15,218 nt of DNA from Actinomycetes bacterium (GCA_030666075.1 DAOUYN010000003.1:1-15218); one strand, 5' to 3'; positions 1 through 6,860 are shown, counted from the first letter of the stretch. Notes: generated by a model from the sequence alone, not told the origin. Made by a program: numbers and translations.

Positions 1-110
1 TTATTAAAGTTCGAGATGCGCGTTTTCAGCTCGGATTTGCCGGCCTTGTTGCGCTCGTGCTGTCTCGCAGCGGTGCGAATTCTCTTGATCTGTGACTTGA
101 TGTTTGCCAA
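1..110 (-). CDS. rpsT: 30S ribosomal protein S20, 5' part only
   Basis: This is a primary 16S rRNA-binding protein of the small ribosomal subunit. The minus-strand reading begins at a TTG codon (110-108) and gives MANIKSQIKRIRTAARQ, followed by residues ending in KSELKTRIS. This is the typical basic N-terminus of S20. About 36 of the usual 85-90 codons are present and the gene runs off the left edge. An AGGAGA ribosome binding site lies at 122-117, six bases from the TTG, which supports that start. The gene diverges from murJ, with about 150 bases between them. Family identity is secure from the sequence despite the truncation. Confidence 0.93.
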   Translation of the reverse strand, partial: MANIKSQIKRIRTAARQHERNKAGKSELKTRISNFN

Positions 111-138
111 TTAATTTCTCCTACTCAAAACGTTCGCA

Positions 139-167
139 ATGCTAGCATAAGTTTGACGGCCTAGCAA
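139..167 (-). promoter_or_regulatory. Probable promoter of rpsT (extended -10)
   Basis: On the minus strand a TTGCTA -35 (167-162) is followed after 17 bases by TAGCAT (144-139). A TG one base upstream of the -10 makes it an extended -10. The -10 lies inside a perfect 10-bp palindrome (139-148), so the match is partly ambiguous. A start site near 132 would leave a leader of about 20 nt carrying the AGGAGA site. This is prediction by eye only. Confidence 0.4.
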
Positions 168-188
168 GTTAATACCCCTGGACAACGG

Positions 189-216
189 TTTTGGCGGCCC
201 TCTCCTGTGATATTAT
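189..216 (+). promoter_or_regulatory. Probable promoter of murJ (extended -10)
   Basis: TGATATTAT at 208-216 is an extended -10 with a five-of-six TATTAT hexamer. A weak TTTTGG -35 lies at 189-194 with a 16-base spacer. The predicted start near 223 leaves a leader of about 40 nt before the TTG of murJ. It stands in the only intergenic space upstream of the murJ-NIL pair. Confidence 0.4.
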
Positions 217-263
217 TACCGCGAAACAGCCGCACCGCGGCCGGGAAACTGGAGGAAGCATAG

Positions 264-1898
264 TTGGGCAAAGATAAGAACTTGGGCCGCTCCGCCGGCG
301 TCATGTCTTTTGCCTCGGCTATCAGCCGGTTCACCGGAGTACTAAACATCCTGGTGATAGCGTATGCTTTCGGAACTTTAAACTACCTCCAGGACTCTTA
401 CAACCTGGCCAACATGATGCCCAACATGCTTTTTGAGCTGATAGCCGGGGGTGTTCTGACTGCCGTTTTCATACCCATTTTGGTCGAGAGGATGCTCAAG
501 GACGAGGAGGACAGCTGGCGGCTGGCATCGAACATAACCAATATCGTGGTGGTTTTTCTGGTAATCGTCGCGACCCTCGGGACGATTTTCTCGTATTACT
601 TGATTCGAGCGCAGACATTCCTGGTCTCGACCAGCACGGTGGACATCGCCCACATCGAGTTCTTCTTCAGGTTTTTCATCTGGGAGATCGTTTTTTACGG
701 TTTGACCGCTGTCTTCAACGGGATCCTCCAGGCACACCGCCGTTTCGCCGCTCCCGCGTACGCCCCGATCTTCAACAACATAGTCGTAGTCATCACGGTA
801 CTCGTCTTCTATTTGCCATTACGGGAGAGCAACCCTGACCTCGCCCTGATCTTGCTGGCAGCCGGCACTGCCTTGGGCATCGCGGCTATGGCGATGATCC
901 AGATCCCGGCTCTCCTTAAGATCGGCTGGCGCCATCGCTTCATCATCGATCTGCGCGATCCGGCCATCAGGAAACTCGCCCTCCTGGCCGGTCCGGTCCT
1001 GATATACGTTATTTCGAATCAGGTCCGACTGACTGTGTCTAATGCGTTGGCGTGGCAGTATGAGGGCGGCATCACGGCTTTTGTCTATGCCTGGCGCTTC
1101 TTTATGATGCCCTACGGCTTGTTGGCGGTCAGTATTTCGACCGTGCTCTTTCCCGGGTTGTCTGAACAGTCGGTTTCCGATGATATGGACTCGTTCAAGC
1201 GGACGCTGGCGACCGCCGTCAAGGCGACTGCGTTTGTGATGATCCCGGTATCGGTCTTCTTTTATCTTCTCAGTGAGCAGACCGTCGGGGTTTTTGAGGC
1301 GTTTGTGGGATCGGCCGGTGTCGGCAGCATCTCCGGGGTCATGGCCCTGTTCGTCGTCGGCCTCTTGCCCTTCTCTTTGTTCATGCTCTTACTCAAAGTC
1401 TTCTATGCGCTCCATGACAGTGTCCTTCCCATGAAGGTCAATGCACTCGGCGTGCCTCTGAATATCGCGCTCTCTTTCTGGCTTGTACCTTCTTTAGGTG
1501 TACCGGGGCTGGCTCTGGCCCACAGCCTGACATACCTTTTCACGATGAGTTTGATGTTCAGGGCCTTGCGGCGGCGCATAGGCAGCCTTGGAGGGCGGGC
1601 GCTATTAGGCTCTGTCGCTAAGTTTGCGCTGATTTCCGCGCCCGTCGGGGTTATAATGTTTCTACTCAATGGTTGGCTGGTCGGGTTCGATTGGCCCACC
1701 ATCGAAATGGGGCGGGTCGTTACCCTGGCCCTGGCCGCATTGGTCGGCGGGGCCGCTTATATAGGTTTGAGCGCCGTCGCCGGTCTTGATGAGGTCAGGT
1801 TCGTTCGGACGCTGGCCGGCGGCCTCAGGCGCCGCGCCTTGCCGGGGGCATCGGTCGGAGTCGAAGCCGATCCGGTTGCCGGGACTGAAGATATTTGA
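264..1898 (+). CDS. murJ: Lipid II flippase MurJ (MviN family)
   Basis: MurJ moves the peptidoglycan precursor lipid II across the cytoplasmic membrane; it belongs to the MOP exporter superfamily. The 544-residue product is hydrophobic throughout, with many membrane segments consistent with the family's 13-14 helices and usual length of about 500-550. The N-terminal part has the SRxxG motif near residue 21 and the stretch around residues 53-71 (PNMLFELIAGG, then AVFIP), which resembles actinobacterial MurJ. The second arginine of the usual SRxxGxxR motif is asparagine here. The C-terminal 20-25 residues are polar. There is no fused pseudokinase domain as in mycobacterial MviN. The start is TTG with GGAGG at 251-255, eight bases upstream. 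The NIL-domain gene follows after 14 bases, probably co-transcribed. The flippase role is inferred from the family. Confidence 0.93.
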   Translation: MGKDKNLGRSAGVMSFASAISRFTGVLNILVIAYAFGTLNYLQDSYNLANMMPNMLFELIAGGVLTAVFIPILVERMLKDEEDSWRLASNITNIVVVFLVIVATLGTIFSYYLIRAQTFLVSTSTVDIAHIEFFFRFFIWEIVFYGLTAVFNGILQAHRRFAAPAYAPIFNNIVVVITVLVFYLPLRESNPDLALILLAAGTALGIAAMAMIQIPALLKIGWRHRFIIDLRDPAIRKLALLAGPVLIYVISNQVRLTVSNALAWQYEGGITAFVYAWRFFMMPYGLLAVSISTVLFPGLSEQSVSDDMDSFKRTLATAVKATAFVMIPVSVFFYLLSEQTVGVFEAFVGSAGVGSISGVMALFVVGLLPFSLFMLLLKVFYALHDSVLPMKVNALGVPLNIALSFWLVPSLGVPGLALAHSLTYLFTMSLMFRALRRRIGSLGGRALLGSVAKFALISAPVGVIMFLLNGWLVGFDWPTIEMGRVVTLALAALVGGAAYIGLSAVAGLDEVRFVRTLAGGLRRRALPGASVGVEADPVAGTEDI

Positions 1899-1912
1899 TT
1901 TTGGAGGTATGA

Positions 1913-2152
1913 ATGCAACAGTTGCGAGTCAAGTTGACGTTTCCCGAAAAGCTCATTAAGGAGCCGGTCATATACAATCTTGGGACCAAGTATGAGATCG
2001 TCACGAATGTCCGGCGCGCTAATGTAGAACAGCGAGTAGGCTGGGTCGTTCTGGAGATGGATGGAACAGAAGCCAATCTCGAAGCCGGCCTGCGTTATTT
2101 AGATGAAGTCGGTGTCGAAGTCGAGCAGCTCGACGGGGGTCTGGCCGGCTGA
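1913..2152 (+). CDS. Small stand-alone NIL-domain protein
   Basis: This 79-residue protein consists of almost nothing but a NIL domain, the ferredoxin-like regulatory module first named from the C-terminus of the methionine importer ATPase MetN and also found near some ferredoxins. The supporting pattern is LRVKLTFPEKLIKEPVIYNL at residues 4-23, then a hydrophobic strand around VGWVVLEMDG and a final helix-strand around LRYLDEVGVEVE. Single-domain versions occur in several bacteria without an assigned role. The ATG has a GGAGG site at 1903-1907. It lies 14 bases after murJ and ends 21 bases before the end of the convergent mnmA. A ligand-sensing role is possible, but methionine as the ligand is only an analogy with MetN. 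Confidence 0.85.
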   Translation: MQQLRVKLTFPEKLIKEPVIYNLGTKYEIVTNVRRANVEQRVGWVVLEMDGTEANLEAGLRYLDEVGVEVEQLDGGLAG

Positions 2153-2173
2153 GATAAAGGCGCCGGTCTTTAC

Positions 2174-3604
2174 TTAGAGAATGACGCCGCCTCCGAGGAG
2201 CATTTCCGCGTCATAGAAGACAGCTGATTGCCCCGGCGCGGCCGGTCCGAATGGCTGATCGAACTCGATGATCGCTCGATCTTGCTCAAGCCGATGGATA
2301 GTGGCTGGGGCTGAGGGGCCGTTGTAGCGAAGCATGACTTCGGCCCGGAACGAACTCTCATGCTGATCCTCTCCGATCAAATTCAGTTCCGAAACAGTTA
2401 ATCTTGAAACTCCGAGGTCTGCCTGTTTGCCGACGATGACCGCGTTGCGCTCTACATCGAGCCCGGTCACATACAGTGGTGTCGGCGCCGATACACCCAA
2501 ACCGCGCCTCTGGCCGATCGTGTAGTGGATAAGCCCCCGATGGCTTCCGAGTCGGGCGCCGTCGACATCGATGATCGGTCCGGGCTCGGGGACATGTCCG
2601 GTCTCTTGACTGACAAATCCGGCGTAATCGCCGCTCGGTACAAAACAGACATCTTGGGAGTCGGCCTTCTCGGCCACCGGCAGATCGAGATCGGACGCGG
2701 CCGCCCGGACTTCTCCCTTTGTCAGCTCGCCGAGCGGCGTCAGCAGCCGCGACAGTACGGCGGGTGAGGCCGCCCAGAACATATATGACTGATCTTTCTC
2801 TGGATCCAGAGCTTTTCTGACGATACAGCGGCCCGCCGTGTCCGGGGCCGATATGCGCACATAGTGCCCGGTGGCCAGCTTCGTCGCACCGAGGCGGCCA
2901 ACACTTTCAAGCAACTGCTCCCATCGTAACCGGCGGTTGCAGTCGACACAGGGATTCGGGGTGCGTCCGGCAACGTAAGCGTCGCAAAAAGGCCGGATGA
3001 CCTCAGCAGCGAATTGGTCGCGCATATCGATGACAAAATGTGGAAAGCCGCCGAGCAAGGCGACGGCCCGGGCATCTTCAAGGTCGGCCGCGGTACAACA
3101 GCTTCGCATCCCCGGTTGTCCGTAGTCGTGCAGTCGCTGGGTCACCCCCAGGAGGCGCTGGTCGCTTTCGAGCAAATGTAATGCCGTCACTGAACTGTCG
3201 ACACCTCCACTCATAGCCACCGCTGTCATCTCCGCCTGGGGCAGTCTGACGGATGCATCCCCAATATAGTGTTCAAGCGCGGCTGAGAGCGCGGTCTCCG
3301 ATAAATACAGGCAGGACTCATGGCCTGAGGGGATATCGACTAATTCCGTTTCGATCTCGGCTGTTCCGAGTGTGGCTGCTTCATAGATGGTCTTGCCGAC
3401 CAAAAGAGAGGCTGTGGCCGCCGCCCCGGCGATCGCACTCGGGCAGCCTTTGGCTAAAAACGCGGCGTCGGCTACGACCGGTCCGTCAAAAGCTAAATGT
3501 AGTTCTATCAGATCGCCGCAGCCGCCACCGGCCCGGCCGATCGCGTCCGGGGCGGGGAGAGGGCCGACATTTTGTGGTTCTTGGAAGAATCGCGACCAAT
3601 GCAT
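2174..3604 (-). CDS. mnmA: tRNA 2-thiouridine synthase MnmA with N-terminal IscU/NifU-like domain
   Basis: MnmA adenylates and then thiolates uridine 34 of the tRNAs for Glu, Gln and Lys. Residues 1-113 look like the Fe-S scaffold domain of IscU/NifU: FQEPQNVG at 7-14, CGD at 29-31, KGC ending at C54, and C98 before a final helix. The histidine that normally precedes the third cysteine is serine 97; a histidine lies at 95 instead. From residue 126 the MnmA part begins: PP-loop SGGVDSS at 132-138, GRTPNPCVDCN at 213-223, ATGHYVR at 244-250, and C320 in the SQDVCF motif. C219 and C320 match the family's catalytic pair, and C219, C222 and C320 match the residues reported to hold an Fe-S cluster in E. 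coli MnmA. At 476 residues it is about 110 longer than a plain MnmA. The ATG at 3604 is preceded in frame by a stop and shows no clear ribosome binding site, so the message may be leaderless. Confidence 0.93.
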   Translation of the reverse strand: MHWSRFFQEPQNVGPLPAPDAIGRAGGGCGDLIELHLAFDGPVVADAAFLAKGCPSAIAGAAATASLLVGKTIYEAATLGTAEIETELVDIPSGHESCLYLSETALSAALEHYIGDASVRLPQAEMTAVAMSGGVDSSVTALHLLESDQRLLGVTQRLHDYGQPGMRSCCTAADLEDARAVALLGGFPHFVIDMRDQFAAEVIRPFCDAYVAGRTPNPCVDCNRRLRWEQLLESVGRLGATKLATGHYVRISAPDTAGRCIVRKALDPEKDQSYMFWAASPAVLSRLLTPLGELTKGEVRAAASDLDLPVAEKADSQDVCFVPSGDYAGFVSQETGHVPEPGPIIDVDGARLGSHRGLIHYTIGQRRGLGVSAPTPLYVTGLDVERNAVIVGKQADLGVSRLTVSELNLIGEDQHESSFRAEVMLRYNGPSAPATIHRLEQDRAIIEFDQPFGPAAPGQSAVFYDAEMLLGGGVIL

Positions 3605-3611
3605 GAGAAAA

Positions 3612-3619
3612 AGTATACT
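3612..3619. promoter_or_regulatory. Symmetric -10 element, probable bidirectional promoter
   Basis: AGTATACT is a perfect 8-bp palindrome, so it reads TATACT on both strands (plus 3614-3619, minus 3617-3612). A start seven bases downstream falls at about 3626 on the plus strand, one base before the ATG at 3627. On the minus strand it falls at about 3605, one base before the mnmA ATG at 3604. Neither start codon has a Shine-Dalgarno sequence, which fits leaderless mRNAs on both sides. I see no good -35 on either side. This is prediction from sequence only. Confidence 0.45.
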
Positions 3620-3626
3620 ACTTCAC

Positions 3627-4082
3627 ATGAATGAGAAAGAACGTCCGATCTTGGTCAGCGCCTGTCTAGCGGGCGAGAGATGTCGTTATGATGGTCAGGC
3701 GCAGGCCGTACCGGCGGTTGAGGCCTTGGTCCGCCAGGGCCGCGCCATTCCGTTTTGCCCGGAGGTCGCGGCGGGGCTGCCGACTCCAAGGCCGGCGGCC
3801 GAGATAGTCGGGGGCGACGGGCTGAATGTCTGGCGGGGGGAAGCCAAAGTATTGACCGCCCGGGGCGATGACGTTACCGATGCGTTTGTGGCCGGGGCCA
3901 GACTGGCAGTGACTCGCGCACAAGCTGCGGGTTGCGCTCGCGCTCTTCTGAAATCCAAGAGTCCATCGTGTGCGGTATCGACGATTTTCGACGGTACGTT
4001 TTCTGGTAGAATAAGGCCCGGCATCGGGGTCACCGCTGCCGCTTTAGTGAAAGCGGGTTTCGATGTCGAGACCAGCGATTAG
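3627..4082 (+). CDS. DUF523 / TudS-like thiopyrimidine desulfidase
   Basis: This 151-residue protein matches the DUF523 family. Its characterised members (TudS) use a [4Fe-4S] cluster held by three cysteines to remove sulfur from 2-thiouracil or from 4-thio-UMP. The expected motifs are all present: SACLAGERCRYDG at 11-23, FCPEVAAGLPTPRP at 43-56, and KSKSPSC at 109-115. C13, C44 and C115 are the likely cluster ligands, and the DGTFSG loop at 122-127 is also typical. The start is uncertain. The ATG at 3627 gives the usual short N-terminus and fits a leaderless message; an in-frame ATG at 3603 would add eight residues and would overlap the mnmA start. The stop overlaps the ribosome binding site of the ThiI-like gene, so the two are one operon. 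Substrate is inferred from the family and from the tRNA-thiolation neighbours. Confidence 0.85.
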   Translation: MNEKERPILVSACLAGERCRYDGQAQAVPAVEALVRQGRAIPFCPEVAAGLPTPRPAAEIVGGDGLNVWRGEAKVLTARGDDVTDAFVAGARLAVTRAQAAGCARALLKSKSPSCAVSTIFDGTFSGRIRPGIGVTAAALVKAGFDVETSD

Positions 4083-4093
4083 AGGTGTGTTGA

Positions 4094-5092
4094 TTGAGCG
4101 AAAAACGTAAAGCTATCGGACTGCTTTCGGGGGGACTCGATAGCCGGTTGGCAGTCAAGATGTTGCAGGAGCAGGGGATCGAGATAATCGCCCTGAATTT
4201 TGTGACACCTTTTTGTAATTGTACCGCCAAGAACAGTTGTCAGACGGAGGCGCACAAGGCTTCCGAAGAGTTTGGGATAGAGCTCAAGGTGGTCCCGATG
4301 TTCGAAGAGTTCATGGAGGCGGTCAAATATCCGAAATACGGCCATGGCAGCGGCATGAATCCTTGCCTCGATTGCCGCATCTTAATGTTCAAGATGGCCA
4401 AAGAATACATGGAGAAGGTAGGAGCGTCTTTTGTCGTGACCGGAGAAGTCTTGGGTGAACGCCCGATGTCGCAGCGTCTCGACGCTATCCGGATCATCGA
4501 GCGGGACAGCGGGCTCGCGGACTTGATAGTCAGACCGCTCTCGGCCCAACTCTTTGAGCCGTCCAAGCCCGAGCGGGAGGGCTGGATAGACCGGGAGAAA
4601 CTGTTAGCGATCTCCGGCCGTTCGCGTAAGCCGCAGATGGCCCTGGCGGAAGAATTGGACATGCGGGACTATCCGTGTCCGGCTGGCGGATGCCTGTTGA
4701 CTGATAAGCATTTCGCCGACAAGCTTCGGCGGTGCCTGGCCAAGCAGGAGAATCCTGACAGAAACGACATATTGGTTTTGAAAGTGGGACGTCACTTCGA
4801 AGCGCCCTCCGGTGCTCAGATCATCATCGGTCGCAACGAAGCCGAAAACGAACGGTTGGAGCAATTAAGGAAAGACGCGGACTGGATCGTCGCTGCGGTG
4901 GATTGGCAGGGGCCGACGACCCTCGTGCGCGGCCCCCGGGTAACGCCCGAAGATCTCGAGTCGGCCGCGCGGATGACGGCCGGTTATGGCAAGGGTCGCG
5001 AGGCGGCTGATGTGGCCGTATCTTGCGGCAAGAGAGACGGCGAGGAAGTGCTGTTGACCGTCTTGCCGACGAGAGAGGTGCAGCATGCTTAA
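4094..5092 (+). CDS. ThiI-like PP-loop enzyme with NFACT-R-like C-terminal domain (predicted tRNA thiolation)
   Basis: The 332-residue product starts with a PP-loop ATP-pyrophosphatase motif, SGGLDS at 12-17, as in tRNA thiolases and related adenylating enzymes. Conserved blocks of this poorly characterised family follow: MNPCLDCRI at 88-96, TGEVLGERPMSQ at 116-127, GRSRKPQ at 175-181 and CPAGGCLLTD at 195-204. Cysteines at 41, 43, 49, 91, 94, 195, 200 and 214 form CxC, CxxC and CxxxxC pairs suited to sulfur transfer or an Fe-S cluster. From about residue 225 the pattern KVGRHFEAP and IIIGRNEAENERL resembles the NFACT-R (DUF814) RNA-binding domain. The TTG start has AGAGGTG at 4081-4087, six bases upstream, overlapping the stop of the DUF523 gene. 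The end overlaps the phosphorylase gene by eight bases. It lacks the ThiI THUMP and rhodanese domains, so the exact modified base is unknown. Confidence 0.82.
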   Translation: MSEKRKAIGLLSGGLDSRLAVKMLQEQGIEIIALNFVTPFCNCTAKNSCQTEAHKASEEFGIELKVVPMFEEFMEAVKYPKYGHGSGMNPCLDCRILMFKMAKEYMEKVGASFVVTGEVLGERPMSQRLDAIRIIERDSGLADLIVRPLSAQLFEPSKPEREGWIDREKLLAISGRSRKPQMALAEELDMRDYPCPAGGCLLTDKHFADKLRRCLAKQENPDRNDILVLKVGRHFEAPSGAQIIIGRNEAENERLEQLRKDADWIVAAVDWQGPTTLVRGPRVTPEDLESAARMTAGYGKGREAADVAVSCGKRDGEEVLLTVLPTREVQHA

Positions 5093-5894
5093 GCCACAAG
5101 CGGATATCGGTGTTTTCGGCGGATCGGGCTTCTATTCGTTCCTTGAGGATGTCGAGGATGTCGTGATCGAGACGCCCTACGGGGCGCCGAGCGATCGAGT
5201 GATGATAGGAAAGATCGGCGGGCGTCGGGTGGCGTTTATCCCGAGGCATGGAGCCCAACATCAACACCCGCCGCATATGATAAATTATCGGGCCAATCTG
5301 CATGCGATGAAGCAACTCGGGGTCGGGCGGATAATCGGTCCCTGTGCCAGCGGCTCCTTGCAGGTAGATGTAAAGCCGGGCGACTTCGTCATCTGCGACC
5401 AGTTCGTCGATCGGACGAAGGGCAGGATAGACACTTTCTTTGACGGGCCTATCTCCACCCATGTCAGCGCCGCCGATCCCTACTGTTCACAGATGCGCGG
5501 TATCGCCGCCGATATCGGGCGCGATCAGGGGCTGAGCATTCATGATACCGGCACGGTAGTGGTGGTCCAAGGGCCGAGATTCAGCACCAAGGCTGAAAGT
5601 CGTTGGTTCTCCAGCCAGGGGTGGCAGGTCATCAATATGACCCAGTACCCCGAAGCCTATCTCGCCCGTGAGCTGGAGATATGCTACCTAAATATATCGT
5701 TGATCACTGATTGGGACGTCGGTCTTGAGGATCATCCAGGGATAGAGCCGGTCACTATGGACGAGGTCATCCAGACATTCAACGATAACAATGCCAAATT
5801 GCGCGACCTGCTCTTTAAGCTTATTCCGGCGCTACCGTCTGAGAAGACCTGCGCCTGCGGTTCGGCGCTCGACGGCGCACGTTTTACGGTCTAG
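5085..5894 (+). CDS. mtnP: S-methyl-5'-thioadenosine phosphorylase (MTAP/PNP family)
   Basis: This enzyme cleaves methylthioadenosine with phosphate to adenine and 5-methylthioribose-1-phosphate, removing a by-product of polyamine and other SAM-dependent reactions. Family motifs are clear: FGGSGFY at 11-17 for phosphate, PRHGAQHQHPPH at 53-64, the GPCASGSL block at 85-92, VQGPRFST at 161-168 and NMTQYPEAYLARE at 184-196. D209 and D211 in TDWD correspond to the acidic pair that recognises the 6-amino base. The length of 269 residues is normal. A CxC pair (C256, C258) near the C-terminus recalls the motif of some archaeal enzymes. ATG at 5085 has GAGAGGTG four bases upstream and overlaps the end of the ThiI-like gene. 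Methylthioinosine or another purine nucleoside remains a possible substrate. Confidence 0.9.
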   Translation: MLKPQADIGVFGGSGFYSFLEDVEDVVIETPYGAPSDRVMIGKIGGRRVAFIPRHGAQHQHPPHMINYRANLHAMKQLGVGRIIGPCASGSLQVDVKPGDFVICDQFVDRTKGRIDTFFDGPISTHVSAADPYCSQMRGIAADIGRDQGLSIHDTGTVVVVQGPRFSTKAESRWFSSQGWQVINMTQYPEAYLARELEICYLNISLITDWDVGLEDHPGIEPVTMDEVIQTFNDNNAKLRDLLFKLIPALPSEKTCACGSALDGARFTV

Positions 5895-6790
5895 AAGTTC
5901 GTGATCTGACGAAAGACCTGGAACCGTTTTTCGATTTCATCCGTAGTCAGGCGCGCCACTCGGTCCGTCCCAAAGCCCTCGACATTAAATGAAGCCATGA
6001 CGCTCCCGTAGATCACGGCGCGTCTGATGTGCTCTTCCGTGACATCTCCGGCGTTGGCCAGGTAACCCAGAAAGCCGCCGGCGAAACTATCCCCGGCTCC
6101 GGTCGGGTCCTTGATCTCTTCGAGTGGAAAGGCCGGGGCCGCGAAATGACTTTGGTCCATGAAGAGGAGGGCTCCATGTTCACCTTTTTTAAAGATGACC
6201 GCTTCCGGCCCCATGTCCAAGATCTTTCTCGCGGAATCCAGGAGACTGAATGTACCGCAGAATTCGCGCGCTTCCGAGTCGTTCATAAGACAGAAATTGA
6301 CTCTTTTGACCAGCTCTTTCAGGGAATCAGGCTTGAGCTCGATCCAAAAGTTCATTGTATAGCAGACGCTGAAAGCGTCTTGGTCGGCTTGCTCTAAAAC
6401 CTTGATCTGAATGTCGGGATCGACATTGGCTAGAAACAGGAAAGGGGCTTGGCGGTAGTCTGCCGGCAAGCTCGGGTCGAATGACTCGAAGACGTTCAAT
6501 TTGGTGTCGAGCGTATGGGCGGTGTTCAGGTCGTACTCGTAGTAACCCTCCCACCGGAAGGTCTCACCATCCACGACCTGCAAGCCAGCCAGGTCTACGC
6601 CGCGATCCTTAAGGAATGAGATATGTTTTTCCGGGAAATCCTTCCCGACGACCGCGACCAGTCCGACCTTCGTAAAGAAACTGGCCGCCAGCGAGAAGTG
6701 CGTCGCCGAGCCTCCAAGTATCTCCTTTTGGTCCCCAAAAGGGGTTTTGATCGAGTCCAGGGCCACCGATCCGACTACGACTATCTTCAC
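5891..6790 (-). CDS. PfkB-family carbohydrate/nucleoside kinase
   Basis: A 299-residue ribokinase-fold kinase that phosphorylates a sugar or nucleoside hydroxyl with ATP. The N-terminal strand VVVGSVALDS and the GGSATHFSLA block (26-35) are typical of sugar binding. NDSEAREF at 170-177 and the PfkB signature 2 DPTGAGDSFAGGF at 228-240 are clear, with D234 as the predicted catalytic base. The GTG start at 6790 has GAGGTG four bases upstream. It is convergent with mtnP and both stops lie in one CTAG at 5891-5894. The substrate cannot be read from the sequence; adjacency to mtnP makes a nucleoside or pentose plausible, but that is only inference. Confidence 0.88.
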   Translation of the reverse strand: MKIVVVGSVALDSIKTPFGDQKEILGGSATHFSLAASFFTKVGLVAVVGKDFPEKHISFLKDRGVDLAGLQVVDGETFRWEGYYEYDLNTAHTLDTKLNVFESFDPSLPADYRQAPFLFLANVDPDIQIKVLEQADQDAFSVCYTMNFWIELKPDSLKELVKRVNFCLMNDSEAREFCGTFSLLDSARKILDMGPEAVIFKKGEHGALLFMDQSHFAAPAFPLEEIKDPTGAGDSFAGGFLGYLANAGDVTEEHIRRAVIYGSVMASFNVEGFGTDRVARLTTDEIEKRFQVFRQITNF

Positions 6791-6832
6791 ATTTCACCTC
6801 ATGTAGTTTTCATGCTTGTGCTCTTTGGGAGG

Positions 6833-6860
6833 ATTATCCCGCAAGGACAGCGGTTGTCAA
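6833..6860 (-). promoter_or_regulatory. Strong sigma-70-type promoter of the PfkB kinase gene
   Basis: On the minus strand a perfect TTGACA (6860-6855) is followed after 16 bases by GATAAT (6838-6833), five of six to consensus. The predicted start near 6826 leaves a leader of about 36 nt before the GTG. The -35 box overlaps a TTGTCA on the plus strand (6854-6859), which could serve the divergent protease gene, although no good plus-strand -10 follows it. Confidence 0.6.

Noticed and set aside
3253..3606. Arg-rich open frame antisense to the scaffold domain of mnmA, and the upstream extension of the DUF523 frame from 3387
   Set aside because: The extension would run 240 bases into the divergent mnmA, and DUF523 proteins begin just before the SACLxG motif. 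The ATG at 3627 is sufficient.
4824..5462. 212-codon open frame opposite the ThiI-like gene and mtnP
   Set aside because: It spans two real genes on the other strand and gives an Arg/Pro-rich product with no motif.
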